From positions 214,743,420 through 214,807,419 of the forward strand of contig JAHLJT010009436.1 of assembly GCA_031308135.1 (NCBI GenBank): a DNA stretch of 64,000 nucleotides, written 5' to 3'. Positions 32,821 to 44,780 of this stretch are shown in pieces. The notes under the pieces were generated by a model that was not told the DNA's origin, did not search any database, and worked only from the letters and a program-made list of their open reading frames with translations. The stretch is from Acheta domesticus (Eukaryota > Arthropoda > Insecta > Orthoptera > Gryllidae). The stretch's first letter is position 1; each line of letters opens with the position of its first letter. A program made the translations under genes and the position numbers.

Positions 32821-34502
32821 TCATTTTAAAAGAATAAAATTCCACATATTTTGTATTTATATTAATAATTAATAATATTCACCAATTAAATTTAATATAA
32901 TTAAGTTATTTTGCTTAAATCGAGAAATAGTATATCTTCATTTTATTGATAATGTTTATTAAAATATTAGGTTTTCCATGTATTTTAATTCCTTTCCTTT
33001 AAAAAATTATTTTGAAAAAGTCTAAAATATGGATTTTTCAGAAATAGTATCGTTTTGTATCTTTTGACCTAAGAGAGATCCATGCGGATTTGAAAAATAA
33101 TGCTCAAAATCACTAGGAACTATTTATATCAAATGTTTATGTGTCTACACATTCAAAATTATCGAAATATCTATTGTGTGTATTAATTTTACAAGTTAAT
33201 CCAATTGTGTTTCTTAGTGCTCTGAGAAATACGGCAAAACAGCTAAATGATTTTTATATGGAATATAAATGAAAATACGATTAACTAAACAAATGAGCAC
33301 ATTTCTGCTTATTTTTAGGCAAAAATGAATAAGTATTAGCGTTTTCAAGTAATTTGGCGAGGGCCGATCAAATTTCGGCCGATTTTATTTGGAATTACCC
33401 ATTTATTTTACTTGTGTTGTATATTAAAATGAATGATAATTAAAGTAGAAATTAGTTGGATTTGTGAGTGAAGGAAGAATACTTTGGCGAGAAATTGTTG
33501 ATCACAAGCTATGCACATGCCTTCGTGGATGATAGAAGAAGGAGAGTCTAGCGCGCCAATTTAATTGGATTCTAGCATACAATATACCAGTTTCGAATAT
33601 TTTCTTCGTAATTTTACAGATTAAAATGTTGAAAATATATTTCCATTTATTGCAACAATTTATAATCAATAACTGAGGTTTATTTAGGTTTTTAAAACAA
33701 AATAATTAGTTAATATTTTAATGTTCTAGTGCAACTCAAAAAATGAATTTCAGCAAATGTTGAAAAATGTAAAAAGTATCAATGTTACGTAACAATTAAC
33801 TAATACCCCCTATCCCTATGTAGCACAGCGTAACGCTGCCTCAGACTCCCTATCTATACTAATATATAAAGACAGAACTGCACTGACTTACAGCGCGATA
33901 ATCTCTGAATCTACTGAACCAATACTGATGAAACTTTTATACTAGCTTCCTTTAAAGGTCTGGAGTAACATAGGCTATGATTTACAACCATAAACCTTAA
34001 CATATTCACAAAATAATTACTTTTCTGGACATTTTTCGACTAGCATTACATCGTAGATTCAAGAATGCATCAATGTTAATAGTTTAGCTTTGCGCCACCT
34101 GAGGCGCAGTCTTCGTGAAAACTGAGGATGTCTGAGATCTACTGCTCATTTCATCAACAGCCAGAATTATTACGAAATTCGGTGAGGTTTGAATACGGCT
34201 ATTTACACATGTCCGTGAATGTTAGTTCAGAACGTTTGTGTATCGTTTGAAAGACAGCCGTAACAACAGTGGTAAGGAATGTCAATTTACATGTACATGT
34301 ATTAAGTAATAATATACAGTATAATGTTGAGTTAGGTTGAGAGAGTAAAAAGTACAATAATATACAATGCAGTTGAGTTAGGTTGAGGTAGTAAAAAGTA
34401 CAGAATGTATAATAATGTACAATGTACATGACATAGATATCGTATATTTTCAAAATAACCTCTTATTTACAGAAATTTGTGAATTCTAAATTGTTGAAAA
34501 CA

Positions 34503-37500
34503 ATGGTGAAACGGAAGACGCATTTGTCAAAACATACTACAAGTGCGAAAAGATGGGCAGAATATAAAAGTTCAGAATCGGCTACACAAAGGCAAGAGCA
34601 ACTTACTGAAGACGACAACACTACAAGGAGAGAAGTCAATTTCAATAATTCCCTAGGAAGCAGCTCAGTTTTTCATTATGACCCCCAATTTGATTATTTG
34701 CATAGTTCACATATTCAGATTGGTCATATGGAAAATGTTTGTATGTTTTGTGGAGCAAAAAAATGGGCATTCGAACATAATAGCATGTGTTGTTCTAATG
34801 GGAAAGTAAAGTTAAGGCCTTTAGTGGAGCCTCCTAACCCTTTGAAAAGCCTCCTACTTGGTGAACATCCATTATCAAAGCATTTCCTACGCCATTTGAG
34901 ATAATACAACTGTCTTTTTCAGATGACATCTTTTGGTTGCACAGAACATAAAGAAGGATTTGACATGCCTACATTCAAATTCAGGGCCAAATTTATCATC
35001 GCATTGGTAGTTTACTTCCAACAACGAACCCTGGATTTCTGCAGGTGTATTTCCTTTCTGAAGCAGACCAAATGTCTTTGCGTCAAAATATTGTACCTAA
35101 TTTAAATCCAGAAATTATACAAATGATGCAGAGTATGTTGCACACACACAATCAGTATATTAAAAGTTTCAAGGCTGCCATAGAACAAGCACCTCCAAAT
35201 ACTCTGGATTACAAAATCCTTATCCGAGCTGACATTATCCCTGTCAATTATCACAGAGCCTGTTTCAACCAACCAACAACAAATGAAGTGGCTATATTAC
35301 TGGTGGATGAAGATAAAGGGCACCGAGATATTGTATTGCACAGTAGAAACGGAAGGTTACAGCGTGCTTCAGAGTTACATCGTGCTTACGACCCTCTTTA
35401 GTATCCTCTCATTATTGTTAATGGAGAGGATGGGTATTCCACAAGTAATTTCAGGAAGAGGAAACCAAAACCTTTCAAAGAAAATATCTTGCATGCAATA
35501 CTATTCTTATAGATTTATGGTGAGGGAAGGTACAGTGAATTTTCTGCTAATGTTCCAGCAATTATTGAATCAGTTTGTTGTTGACATGGCTGCTAAAAGG
35601 ATTGCAGAAAGACTTGGATATATCAAACAAAATCAAAAAACATTAAGAGCAAAGAACTACATTCATCTTCGAGATGCAATTAACAATGACGCTAACATAA
35701 ATACACAAAATATTGGACAGCAGGTCATTTTACCATCTATTTTTACTGGTTCACCAAGGTACCTCCATGAGAAAACCCAGGATGCTATGACATACCTGAG
35801 ACACCATGGTCGCCCTGATCTTTTTATTACAATGACATGCAACCCCGAATGGCCAGAAATCAGACATGAATTGTATGTGGGACAGAATACTCATGACAGA
35901 CATGATATTATTTCACGTGTATTTCATCTGAAATACCAAAACGTGATGAATTTGATCACCAAAAACCACATTTTTGGCGCAACTGTATGCCATATGTCAA
36001 CAATAGAATGGCAAAAAAGAGGATTGCCCCATGCTCATATTCTGATTTGGCTTCAAAGAAAAATACAACCAGATGAAATTGACTTAATTATTAGTGCTGA
36101 GATACCCAATAAAGAAGAAGATCCTCTTCTTTACGAAATTGTTTCCAAACACATGATTCATGGACCATGTGGAGAATACAATTCACGATCGCCATGTATG
36201 GTCAATGGTAAATACAATAAGAGATTCCCACGCTCTTTCACTGTTCATACTCAGTCAGGCAATGATGGATATTCACTTTATAGGAGACGTTCGCCTGAAG
36301 ATGGTGGTCACATTGTAGTTTTGGGTAGACATTCTGATACACAAATGGATAATCGCTGGGTTGTTCCGCATTCACCAGTCCTAAGCAGATGCTTTTCAGC
36401 TCATATTAATGTAGAATACTGTCACTCTGTGAAAGCAATCTAATACATTACTAAGTATGTTAACAAAGGTAATGATCGAGCAACTTTTACTGTACAAAAT
36501 GATTGCAATGAAATTGAAAAGTACATAAATGGTCGCTACTTGAGCACATCGGAAGCCTTCTGGAGAATATTTAAGCTGCCAATTCATGAAAGATACCCAG
36601 CTGTAATTCATCTGGCGGTGCACTTAGAAAATGGTCAAGGGGGGTATTTCAACCAGCATAATATCCTGCAAGTTTTAGAAAATCCTCTTCAGACAACATT
36701 AACTTGCTTTTTCAAACTGTGCCAAGATGATGATTTTGCAAAAACTTTGCTTTATTGTGAAGTGCCTGCATTTTATGTCTGGAGAAATAAAAATAGGCAG
36801 AGAAGGAAACGTGATCAACTGGTTGAAGGGCATTGGGTGTAAGGAGAGATGCTGCTCTTGGAAGAGTTTGCACTGTGCATCCAAACTTCACAGAATGCTA
36901 TTACCTTCGTCTGCTTCTGCATCACATTCGTGGTCCAACTTCTTTTGCTATGCTAAAAACAGTGAACAATATCGTACAGCCTTCTTACCAGACAGCGACT
37001 GGGCCTCATAGAAAATGATGAGCATTGGAAACACACGCTGAGTGATGCTGCACGTACACAGTCACCATCACATATTCGTGAACTATTTGCGATACTATTG
37101 GTATTCTGTCAGCCATCTGATCCAAGCAGTTTGTGGTGTGAATTCAAGCAAGTCATGTGTGAGGATATTCTTTTTCAAAAGCGTTTGCATGAAGACAACC
37201 AAGATTTACCATTCTCAGTGGATGTATTCAATGAAGGATTAATTAATCTAGAAGACATTATTGCATCTTTCAGTGATAAGCGACTTCGTGATTTTGGTAT
37301 TCTTGAGCCAAGTAGACTAAGTTCTGACTATACAAGAGATACATATAGTATGTGTGATGTGCATCGATACCTAAAAGGAAATTTGCCAAAATTAGTTCCT
37401 GATCAAAGAACAATCTTCAGCGCAGTTATTGATAGTGTTCAAAATGACATTGGTATTCTGTTTTTCATTGATGTCCCTGGAGGCACCGGTAAAACGTTTG

Positions 37501-38273
37501 TAATCAACTTACTTATTGATAAATGTAGATCAGAGAGAAAAACTGTCATTGCTGTCGCGTCTTCTGGAATCGCAGCAACATTATTAAAAGGTGGGAGAAC
37601 AGCACATTCTACCTTCAAATTGCCTTTGAACACAACTTTTATAGAACAAGCAACATGTAAAGTTAGTAAGAATAGTTCTATTGCAAAGATTTTTCGTGAT
37701 CCAGTATTAATTATCTGGGATGAGTGCACCATGAGCAACAGATGTCACATAGAAGCTGTTGACAGAATGTTACGGGATGTACGATCATCTTCCAAATTAA
37801 TCTTCCTTTCCAATTACTGTTGTATTTTCTGGTGACTTCCGGCAAACCTTGCCTGTAATTGCTAAAGGCACTAGAGCTGATACAATCAAAGCAAGCTTAA
37901 AGACATCCCAATTTGGTAGAATGTTAAAATAATGACTCTCAGTACAAACATGAAGACTTTGTTAACTGATGACTCAGATTCTGCGCAATTTGCAGCACTG
38001 CTTCTCGCAGTTGGAAGCGGTTCAGTTACCAATATCAATAGTCAAAATATATTAGTAGATCGTCGGTATGGTCACGTGGTTCATACAATAGATTTAATTC
38101 AGAAGATATATGAGGATGTGCAAACAATCCTAAATAAGACACATTCATGGTTGTGTGAAAGAGTAATACTATCTCCAAAAAATAATGTGGTAGATGAAAT
38201 TAATCATCAAATCCTACAGCGCTTTCAAGCAGAAACAAAAGAATATCGATCATTTGACACTGTGAAACCATGA
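34503..38273 (+). pseudogene. Helitron Rep-helicase (RepHel) pseudogene
   Basis: Starts MVKRKTHLSK, then a cysteine-rich N-terminal segment (CMFCGAKKW...CC, about 34738-34800). The rolling-circle Rep domain (about 35505-36840) carries the HUH motif PHAH at 36027-36038 and the two-tyrosine motif YITKYVNK at 36444-36467; a TAA stop (36441-36443) lies immediately before the first catalytic Tyr. The PIF1-type helicase (about 37098-38270) has Walker A GGTGKTF (about 37479-37499) and Walker B IWDECTM (about 37715-37735), then GDFRQTLPVI in another frame. Frameshifts occur near 34905, 35401, 36841 and 37830. Similarity stops at about 38270, so the helicase C-terminal motifs are missing. It would nick and unwind DNA for rolling-circle transposition, but this copy cannot make a full protein. 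Confidence 0.92.
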
Positions 38274-38318
38274 AAAGATAGAATTAGTCTTCCTGTCTAA
38301 TCATATTCTGCAATAATG

Positions 38319-38346
38319 CCCGGGCAACGCCGGGTACTTCAGCTAG
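38319..38346 (+). terminator. Helitron 3' terminal hairpin and CTAG
   Basis: A 5-bp GC stem with 6-base loop ends 12 bases before the element's last base. In Helitrons this hairpin marks the end of transposition. Confidence 0.88.
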
Positions 38347-38499
38347 TATATATATATATATATATATAATAAAAATATATATAATAATATATATATATAA
38401 TATAAAAATATATATTATTATTAATATATATTATATTATATATATAAAATATATATAATATAAAAATATATATAATAAATATATATATATATATATATT
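38347..38499. repeat. TA-rich microsatellite
   Basis: Alternating TA and ATAATATA runs directly abutting the Helitron 3' end. Confidence 0.95.
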
Positions 38500-40101
38500 G
38501 TAACGATTGCTTTGTTACAACAATGAAGATATTGTTGAGCACGGCCGAATGTTTTGAAAGACGCGCGGAAGTCAGCGGCGCGCCGTAATGTAATGGATGA
38601 CGACGAGATACCGCGGCGCACAGTGTAGTTCAGAGCGGTGTTGGGAGGAGGAGTGGTTAGCGGCGGAGGGTAGGCGAGGCCAACTCACCCCTACGAACTT
38701 CCTCATAAATACGCTGATCGCCAGATCAGAAGCCCCTTATTTGCTTCAGCTGGCGCCGAGTATTGTTCTTTTGGTGAAACGAAGACGTGTAAATTCCGCA
38801 CAGTAGTCAGTGTCTAGTTTGCGTGTAATTCTAGTAGAGAGTTTAATTGAAGTAGGCGACGAATGAGATTTGGAATAGTAATATTGTGAGTATTGTTTTT
38901 TTTTTAATTTGTGTTGGAGGAGAGTGCAGAACAAGACGACGCATTAAAATTCAGGGTCAAAGACTAGAACGGCGTTATTCACTTTGTTCTGGTGGATCGA
39001 GTAGCCAGAATTTAAGTGATATAGACGCTGATTGAGTACGTGGAATCAGTCAGGAACAATTACGCTGTGCCATAAAGAATCAGCCATTCAAATATCCAAG
39101 TGCACGGCGCCCTGGACAGAGCTAAAAGCGGCCACCCGGCTGTGATCGTGCGAGGACAATAAGCACGCGGGTGAAAACTTAAAAATCGCGCTGAAGAACA
39201 GTTCCGGAAGGAGACGAAGAAGAGAGCCACCGAACGGGAAGAAGGACCGTAGGGGAAGAAGAAGAGGCGAGGAAGAAAGAAGAGTACCAGGAAAATAAGA
39301 AGAGAGAAGCAAACGAGACCCAGCATCGCTGCTAGAGCGGCGAATTCCAACAACGCAGTCTCTGGTGTCGGCGAAGCGCGGAGCCAAGGTCGAACGCCGA
39401 GCCACAAGCGCTGAGGTAACGATAAGGGAGAGGGGGACGTGTTAGCGAGGCCACGAACGCGCGAGCAGCTAGAAAGACTGTTTCGTAGTAAAGTAGGGCG
39501 AATATTACGCTTTACAGAATTCGTGAATAACTCGCGTAATTTGTTGAACCTAGAATTTTCATATCATTGTTTGGAATGCCTTATGAATGAAAAGAACACT
39601 GCCCTTTTGAAGTTAATTGTAAAGAAAGTCATTGCTTAGATAAGACAAATTTTGAACAACGTGTAAAAACTTATAAGAGAATAAGAGTTATTGAGTGTGA
39701 ATTCAATTGGTCATTGTAAATAGTAATTTTTCTTTTTTTGTGTGAATTGTGAGTTAGAATAATTAAGTGTTTAATTTCACGCAAAAACGTACACGAAAGG
39801 CAGAGATTGAAAGAGTACCAGTCGACTGAGTCATTGATTTAAATTTTTGTACAATTATCATAGTTGATTTGTTTAAAGAGGTTGGAAGAAGTGTTTCAAG
39901 CATATATTTCGATCACTAGAAAAAAATATTCTTGCCATTTTTTTCTTGTTTGTTGCATTGTTTTTTTCTCCTTTCAGAGTAAGCAAAGAAATTGTATTTT
40001 TTTAAAAATTGAATCATTTAATAATATATCTGAACTTGTTACTGAATTTGTGTATGTGTGTGTACCCATTTTCCTTGAATTCCCTACTATCTGTCGCAAG
40101 A

Positions 40102-40106
<5 letters not shown>
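38500..40106. other. GC-richer unassigned block
   Basis: The left edge has a small stem-loop (TTGTAAC...GTTACAA, about 38498-38520). CATAAATACGC near 38703 could be a TATA element, followed by TGGCGCC near 38752. These recall an LTR promoter, but no partner LTR, retroviral-type proteins or target duplication were found. The overlapping frames at 39060-39407 are low-complexity products of purine-rich DNA. Confidence 0.3.
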
Positions 40107-40151
<45 letters not shown>

Positions 40152-40156
40152 ATATA
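40107..40156. repeat. TA dinucleotide microsatellite
   Basis: About 24 uninterrupted or nearly uninterrupted TA units. Confidence 0.95.
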
Positions 40157-41310
40157 ATAGCATTACCGTACATTGGTTAATAATAAAATAACTTAATTTT
40201 GAATTGCCTTCCACGGGACATGTACGCGGAAGCCTCAAGGAGACGCGCAGGCCACCGCGGATGCTTTCGCCTGCCTGGCGCCGGGCAGATTCGCTACGGC
40301 CGCCTCGCCCCTTCGCTCCCGTTTGCCAGCCCCTAACCATTTAGTTACGGACAGCTGGAGATTCACCCCGACCGCCGTGCTCCCGATTACTTTAAGGACA
40401 AATTATTACTACCCCGCCAGCTTGCCAGCCGCTCGAAAGTGTACGTGCACTCCATAAGCAAATCAGACAAAGAGCGCAAATGAAAATTTTCCATCCAGTT
40501 TCTGAGGACCGCCATCTCTGATTGGACACAAGGGTTTCTACTGCGTAGTTAGTGTCAATCAATCTAAAATGAGATCGCCCCAGATTCTGGAAATTTCCAG
40601 AAACTTTAGTGAGTTTTGGTGGGGGAGAAATGGGGCAGCTGCTCTGTGACACGACCAGAAAAGAAGGAGACACGAGTGGTGAACGTTGGAGAGTGCGGAG
40701 CTTCGTGTCTGGGGGGTTCGCGCACTTCCGGATTTTTCCCGAGTCGGCTAAAATAAACGCCAAATTGGACCATTATTGTTAATTGGAGAATTTCTTCTGC
40801 TGGCAGCAGCGCCAAGCAGAGAGTTGCTTTAATTTCACTTAGAGAATTTGGGGCTGAAGTGCTATCTTTGTTTTCTGAGCCGTGCTTGGCCATAATAAAA
40901 AAAGGTGACAGTGAAATTTGCATTATCAAAAAACGAACTTGAACGAGACATTAAGCTGCCCTATTTTGGTGCGGTTTCACTCACGCAAAGTGAACCAGAG
41001 CTTTGCCGTCGCCCGCCACGAGAGCCGCCGCGTTCAACACAGCCGGCGCATAGCTGCGTAGAGGAGAAAAGGGACTCCATTCATACTCCGCCTAGTGCCT
41101 CGCGGACAGTCGTCTTTCTGAATAGGACATTGACCTTTGAGGGTGACGTTTCTTCCGAATCAGCCTGCGCTCGCCACAGCCCTTCAGGCGGGAAAACTAA
41201 TTTTTTTGTCATCTGAACTTTAAGCTATCCAAAATTCATAAAGGTTTTTCAATTAAGTGTAATTACAAAGAACGGTTCGTGGCATTAGAAAAGAATTAGA
41301 TAACATTTTT
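40157..41310. other. CpG-rich unassigned block
   Basis: GC content is well above the window average at 40200-40450 and 40980-41180. No frame has a recognised domain and no partner copy exists in the window. It could be a CpG-rich promoter or 5' exon of an unseen gene, or an unmatched mobile element. Confidence 0.35.
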
Positions 41311-43212
41311 ACTTTCCCGTATACGTATGTATACTGAAATATACCTTTATCATCGTCTCATCACGAGTGTGGTTGTAATTATGGCCTGTTCCAAATTTAT
41401 ATTAAGATTTGGGCGCCAGAAACAGGTTACATTAATTACTACCAAAGTTCTCCCATCTAATTTAAACAAAATTGTATAAACATCCAGCTAGCTTGGGTCG
41501 ATGGGTCCGGATACAAATACTCGCTATCGCCTCGATAGCCGATTACCTGATCTGCCAACTATACAGTATGGCGTGGAATCTGAAATGTAATAATTATATG
41601 CTTCCAACTAATTAAAGATTATGATTGACAAATGAAAACTCCTTTCATTTCCAAAGAACAAAGTTCAATAATTTATTTAACGTTAAGTTTTAACAATTAA
41701 TGTTTATGGTCATGACCTTTTAAATACGTTATCTCTTTTGTACTGCAGTATTTCTTTACCGTTTTGCTTGCCGACGCTCCGTAGTCGCTTCTCACTTGAC
41801 CGTTGTTGGTTCCAAGTTTCGCTTCTTTCTTCCGGTCTTGCGCTGCTGCTGACACGTCCAGTCCACACTGCATAAACTATTTATCAGTTCTTATCCGACG
41901 CTCCCGGTTCCTAATATTTCCCCCTGGTTATGTAAAACATTAAAGTTCAACTGCAATATCCGAAAAACTGTACAAGTCCTCCGCGAATTCACTTCTGACA
42001 AATAATTCTCAGAGTCCAAAAAAAACTATTACTTCTCTCCCCCAAAAAATATACAAGTCCCACTTTCCTAATATAATGTCCGCAAACGATCTTTACACCA
42101 CGACACCCAGAGTCAGAATGTTCTGTTCAATGCGTTCTTTAACCCTTTATGGTTCGGTAAGCGTCCCTCATTCTATTTTTTCAAAACACAGCGGCAAAAT
42201 TAGACAGTCTAATCTTCACTAGCCAACCCGTGCGTCTCTTACGAACCCGAGTAGCCGCGACCCCCGTCAGTCATTCGTTTTTGAACCAATCACATCTTAT
42301 TTTCTTTAGTTATCTAGCCAGCGTCCCGACATCTTCAAGGCCCGTGTACAGTTTGTTGACCTTGCCAACCTCTGCGCTGTCGTTGCTAAGGCCGTATACC
42401 GCCATATTGTATACCCATTTATCCACCCCATGTACAGCTAATATCATTAAATAAAATCTATAATATTCTGGTATATCACAATACACGGAGTGATATACAT
42501 AGTATAGGGAAAGTTATGTAATGCTGCGCGAAAAAATGGCCAATTTTCGGCGGAAAAAAATTCATTGCCGGGCCGTGATAACGAGAAAGTGGATAAAACC
42601 AGTTGCTAAATGAAGAAAAAACAATTCCCCAACACGTGGGGTAGCCTGAAACCCTGCTTTGTCGGTCCTTGATACCGAAAAACCAATTGAAAGGAGAACG
42701 TCTGTCTGTCCGTCCGTCCGTCTGTGAACACTGCTAGCGCTTAAACCATACGTACGATTTCTTCCAAAATGGACATTCCCCGGTCGATCTAGTTCTAGTC
42801 AAAGCTTTGATATTTTGCAAAAGATTCTGTAAAATTTAGGGGTACTTTACATGAAGCCCCCGGATATTTTCAAAATTCTCTGGGAAATCGCTCCAATTTT
42901 TTTCTTTAAATTTCTTGTAAGGATTGAGTAAAATACACTTATTAAGATGACATTGGTCCAATTTTCACGGATAACTCTGAATTTTAGAAAATTGCAAAAG
43001 TTTAAAATTTTTTCGGCGTCTATCTGGAACTACAAAATTGAAGACAGAGATTTTTCTTTTAAATAAAATCTGTTCTCCAAAGTGAGTTCTTTCATTAAGG
43101 TCATGTGCATTTTTTAAAATTTTAGTAGTTTTCACGCAATATTGCGTGAAATATGTGCAATTTTAAAACATTACAAAATCTAGATTTTCTCAAAAACGTC
43201 TCCAAATTTTTT
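41311..43212 (+). repeat. ACTTTCCC-family repeat, copy B1 (interrupted by a solo LTR)
   Basis: Starts ACTTTCCCGTATACG at 41311, is interrupted at 41335-42480 by an LTR, and resumes with ACACGGAGTGATATAC at 42484. The head, the short CTGTCTGTCCGTCC slot (about 42700) and the first modules follow. It ends where copy B2 begins, in the TCCAAATTTTTT stretch of a module, so B2 probably inserted into B1 or the two recombined. Confidence 0.85.
41335..42480 (+). mobile_element. Solo LTR, copy 2, 1146 bp, TSD ATAC
   Basis: TGAAATATACC...GGTATATCACA, flanked by a perfect 4-bp duplication ATAC (41331-41334, 42481-42484). Removing the insert restores GTATACACGGAGTG, exactly as in the uninterrupted copy at 43231-43244. 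Homologous to 21659-23232. A 4-bp duplication fits Gypsy-type integration, but the LTR alone does not fix the family. Confidence 0.93.
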
Positions 43213-44780
43213 ACTTTCCCGTATACGTACGTATACACGGAGTGATATACGTAGTATAGGGAAAGTTATGTAATGCTGCGCGAAAAAATGGCCAATTTTC
43301 GGCAGAAAAAAATTAATTGCCGGGCCGTGAAAACGAATAAGTGGATAAAACCAGTTGCTAAATTAAGAAAAAAAAATCCTTTATCTCGTTGTGTGGTCAA
43401 AATCCATGATTTGTTGCTTCTTTATACTTAAAAATCGATTGACGGCATTCCGTCCGTCTGTCCGTCTGTGGTCAACGCTAGCGCCTAAACCGTTCGGTCT
43501 ATTTTCTTCAAAATTGATATTCCCCAGTCGATCTGATTCTAGTCGAAGCTTTGTGATTTTGAAAAAGATTCTTTAAAATTTGGGGGTACTTTATATGAAG
43601 CCCCCCGGGGATTTTCAACATTTTCTCAAAAACGGCTCCAAATTTTTTCTTTAAATTTCTTGTGTGAATAGAGTAAAATACACTTTTTAACATGGCATGG
43701 ATCCGATTTTCACGTACAGCTCTGAATTTTCGAAAATTTTGAAAGTTTGACTTTTTTTCGGCGTCTTTCTGCAACTACAAAATTGAAGATAGAGATTTTT
43801 TCTTCAAATAAAATTTGTTCTTCATATTGAGTTCTTTAATAAAGGTCATGTAAATGTTTTTCACAATTTTGGTAGTTTTCGTGCAATATTGCGTGCAATA
43901 TGTGCAATTTTAAAAAATTACAAAAACAAAATTTTCTCAAAAACGGCTCCAAATTTTTTCTTTAAACTTTTGGTAGGGATAGTGGTAAATGTACTCTATC
44001 AATGACATAAAAGCCATTTTGGTCTATCGGTTGGTTTTTTCAAAAATTACCAAAATGTAAATTTTTTTACTTGTCTCTCACGTCGTTAATATTTACATTA
44101 TCGGCGATTTTTTTACATTATTATATTTACGAGTACATATGCTTTAAATAATGTCAAGTAAAGTTTCTCGAAAACACTACCGTTTTCTGTGAAAAGTAGC
44201 TCAAATTTCGGCATTTTCAGAAATGCTCAAACGTCGTTTTCTCGTATATGGCTGCAATTTTTTTCTTGAAACGTTTGTAACGGATAGTGCTAATTACACT
44301 CATTAGTATAGCGAGAAGTTTATTTTGAGTTTTTTTTGTTTTTTTCAAAAATTATATAAATGTAAATTTTTTGAAAGATCTCTCACATCTTTAATATGCA
44401 CATTATCCGCAATTTGTAAAGATGATTTTATTTGTGAGTGTAAGTGCTTCAAATAACTTCAAATAAAGTATTTTGAAAACTCAAAAATTTTCTGTGAAAA
44501 TGAGCTTCAAATTTCGCATTTTTAGTAGTGCTAAAACGCCATTTTCTCTTAAACGGTACATAATTTTTAAAAGAAAATTGCCATTTACGGCTAGGTTTTT
44601 GTGTTCTTTAATATTCTAAAATTAATGTTTCTGTTCTACCAATAGGAAACCGAAAAATTAAGAAAACGACAAAAAAATGTACTTTTGGCGATGATAGATG
44701 GTAGCTGGCAAGAAAGAGTATGTGGCAATTCCGAATAGCTAGCGAAGATCCAGGAAAATAGAAAACTAATACGGGAAAGT
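43213..44780 (+). repeat. ACTTTCCC-family repeat, copy B2, most complete (1568 bp)
   Basis: Bounded by ACTTTCCCGTAT at 43213 and its inverse ATACGGGAAAGT at 44769-44780. In order: palindrome GTATACGTACGTATAC (43221-43236); a TATAGGGAAAGT inverted partner forming a hairpin; a head ending in a short CCGTCTGTCCGTCTG slot (about 43450); a conserved GGGGGTACTTTATATGAAGC leader (about 43582); then modules marked by TTTTCTC at 43621, 43932, 44237 and 44542 (311, 305 and 305 bp); and a tail with TTCTACCAATAGGAAACCG. No protein-coding frame is seen. Confidence 0.88.

Larger units (their letters stand above)
30324..33852. mobile_element. Degraded DNA transposon with inverted arms
   Basis: The left end carries GGGGCCATCCATAAATTAC (30324), a terminus style common in arthropod DNA transposons, with CCCCCTTGTAACGCGCC nearby. 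A similar GTTACGTAAC...CCCCCTATCCCTATG...GCGTAACGC block lies inverted at 33785-33840. Inner arms also match in inverted orientation: about 30520-31270 against 32965-33400, for example AAATAAAATCGGCCGAAATTT and ATAAGCAGAAATGTGCTCAT. The left arm has about 350 extra bases (30810-31160). Between the arms are a transposase-like frame and a hAT MITE. The right border is cut by the Helitron. The grouping into one element is inference. Confidence 0.55.
33853..38346 (+). mobile_element. Helitron, both termini preserved, coding region broken
   Basis: The 5' end is TCTATACTAATATATAAAG right after an A (33852). The 3' end is a GC-rich hairpin CCCGG-GCAACG-CCGGG (38319-38334), then TACTTCAG and the terminal CTAG (38343-38346), followed by T. 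Insertion between A and T with a TC start and CTRR end is the Helitron signature. Between them lies a RepHel coding region on the same strand. Length is 4.49 kb, shorter than typical autonomous copies because the helicase end is deleted. Confidence 0.93.

Noticed and set aside
38500..39800. LTR retrotransposon with a TGGCGCC primer-binding site
   Set aside because: Only 7 bases match, no second LTR, no duplication and no gag or pol; left as unassigned.
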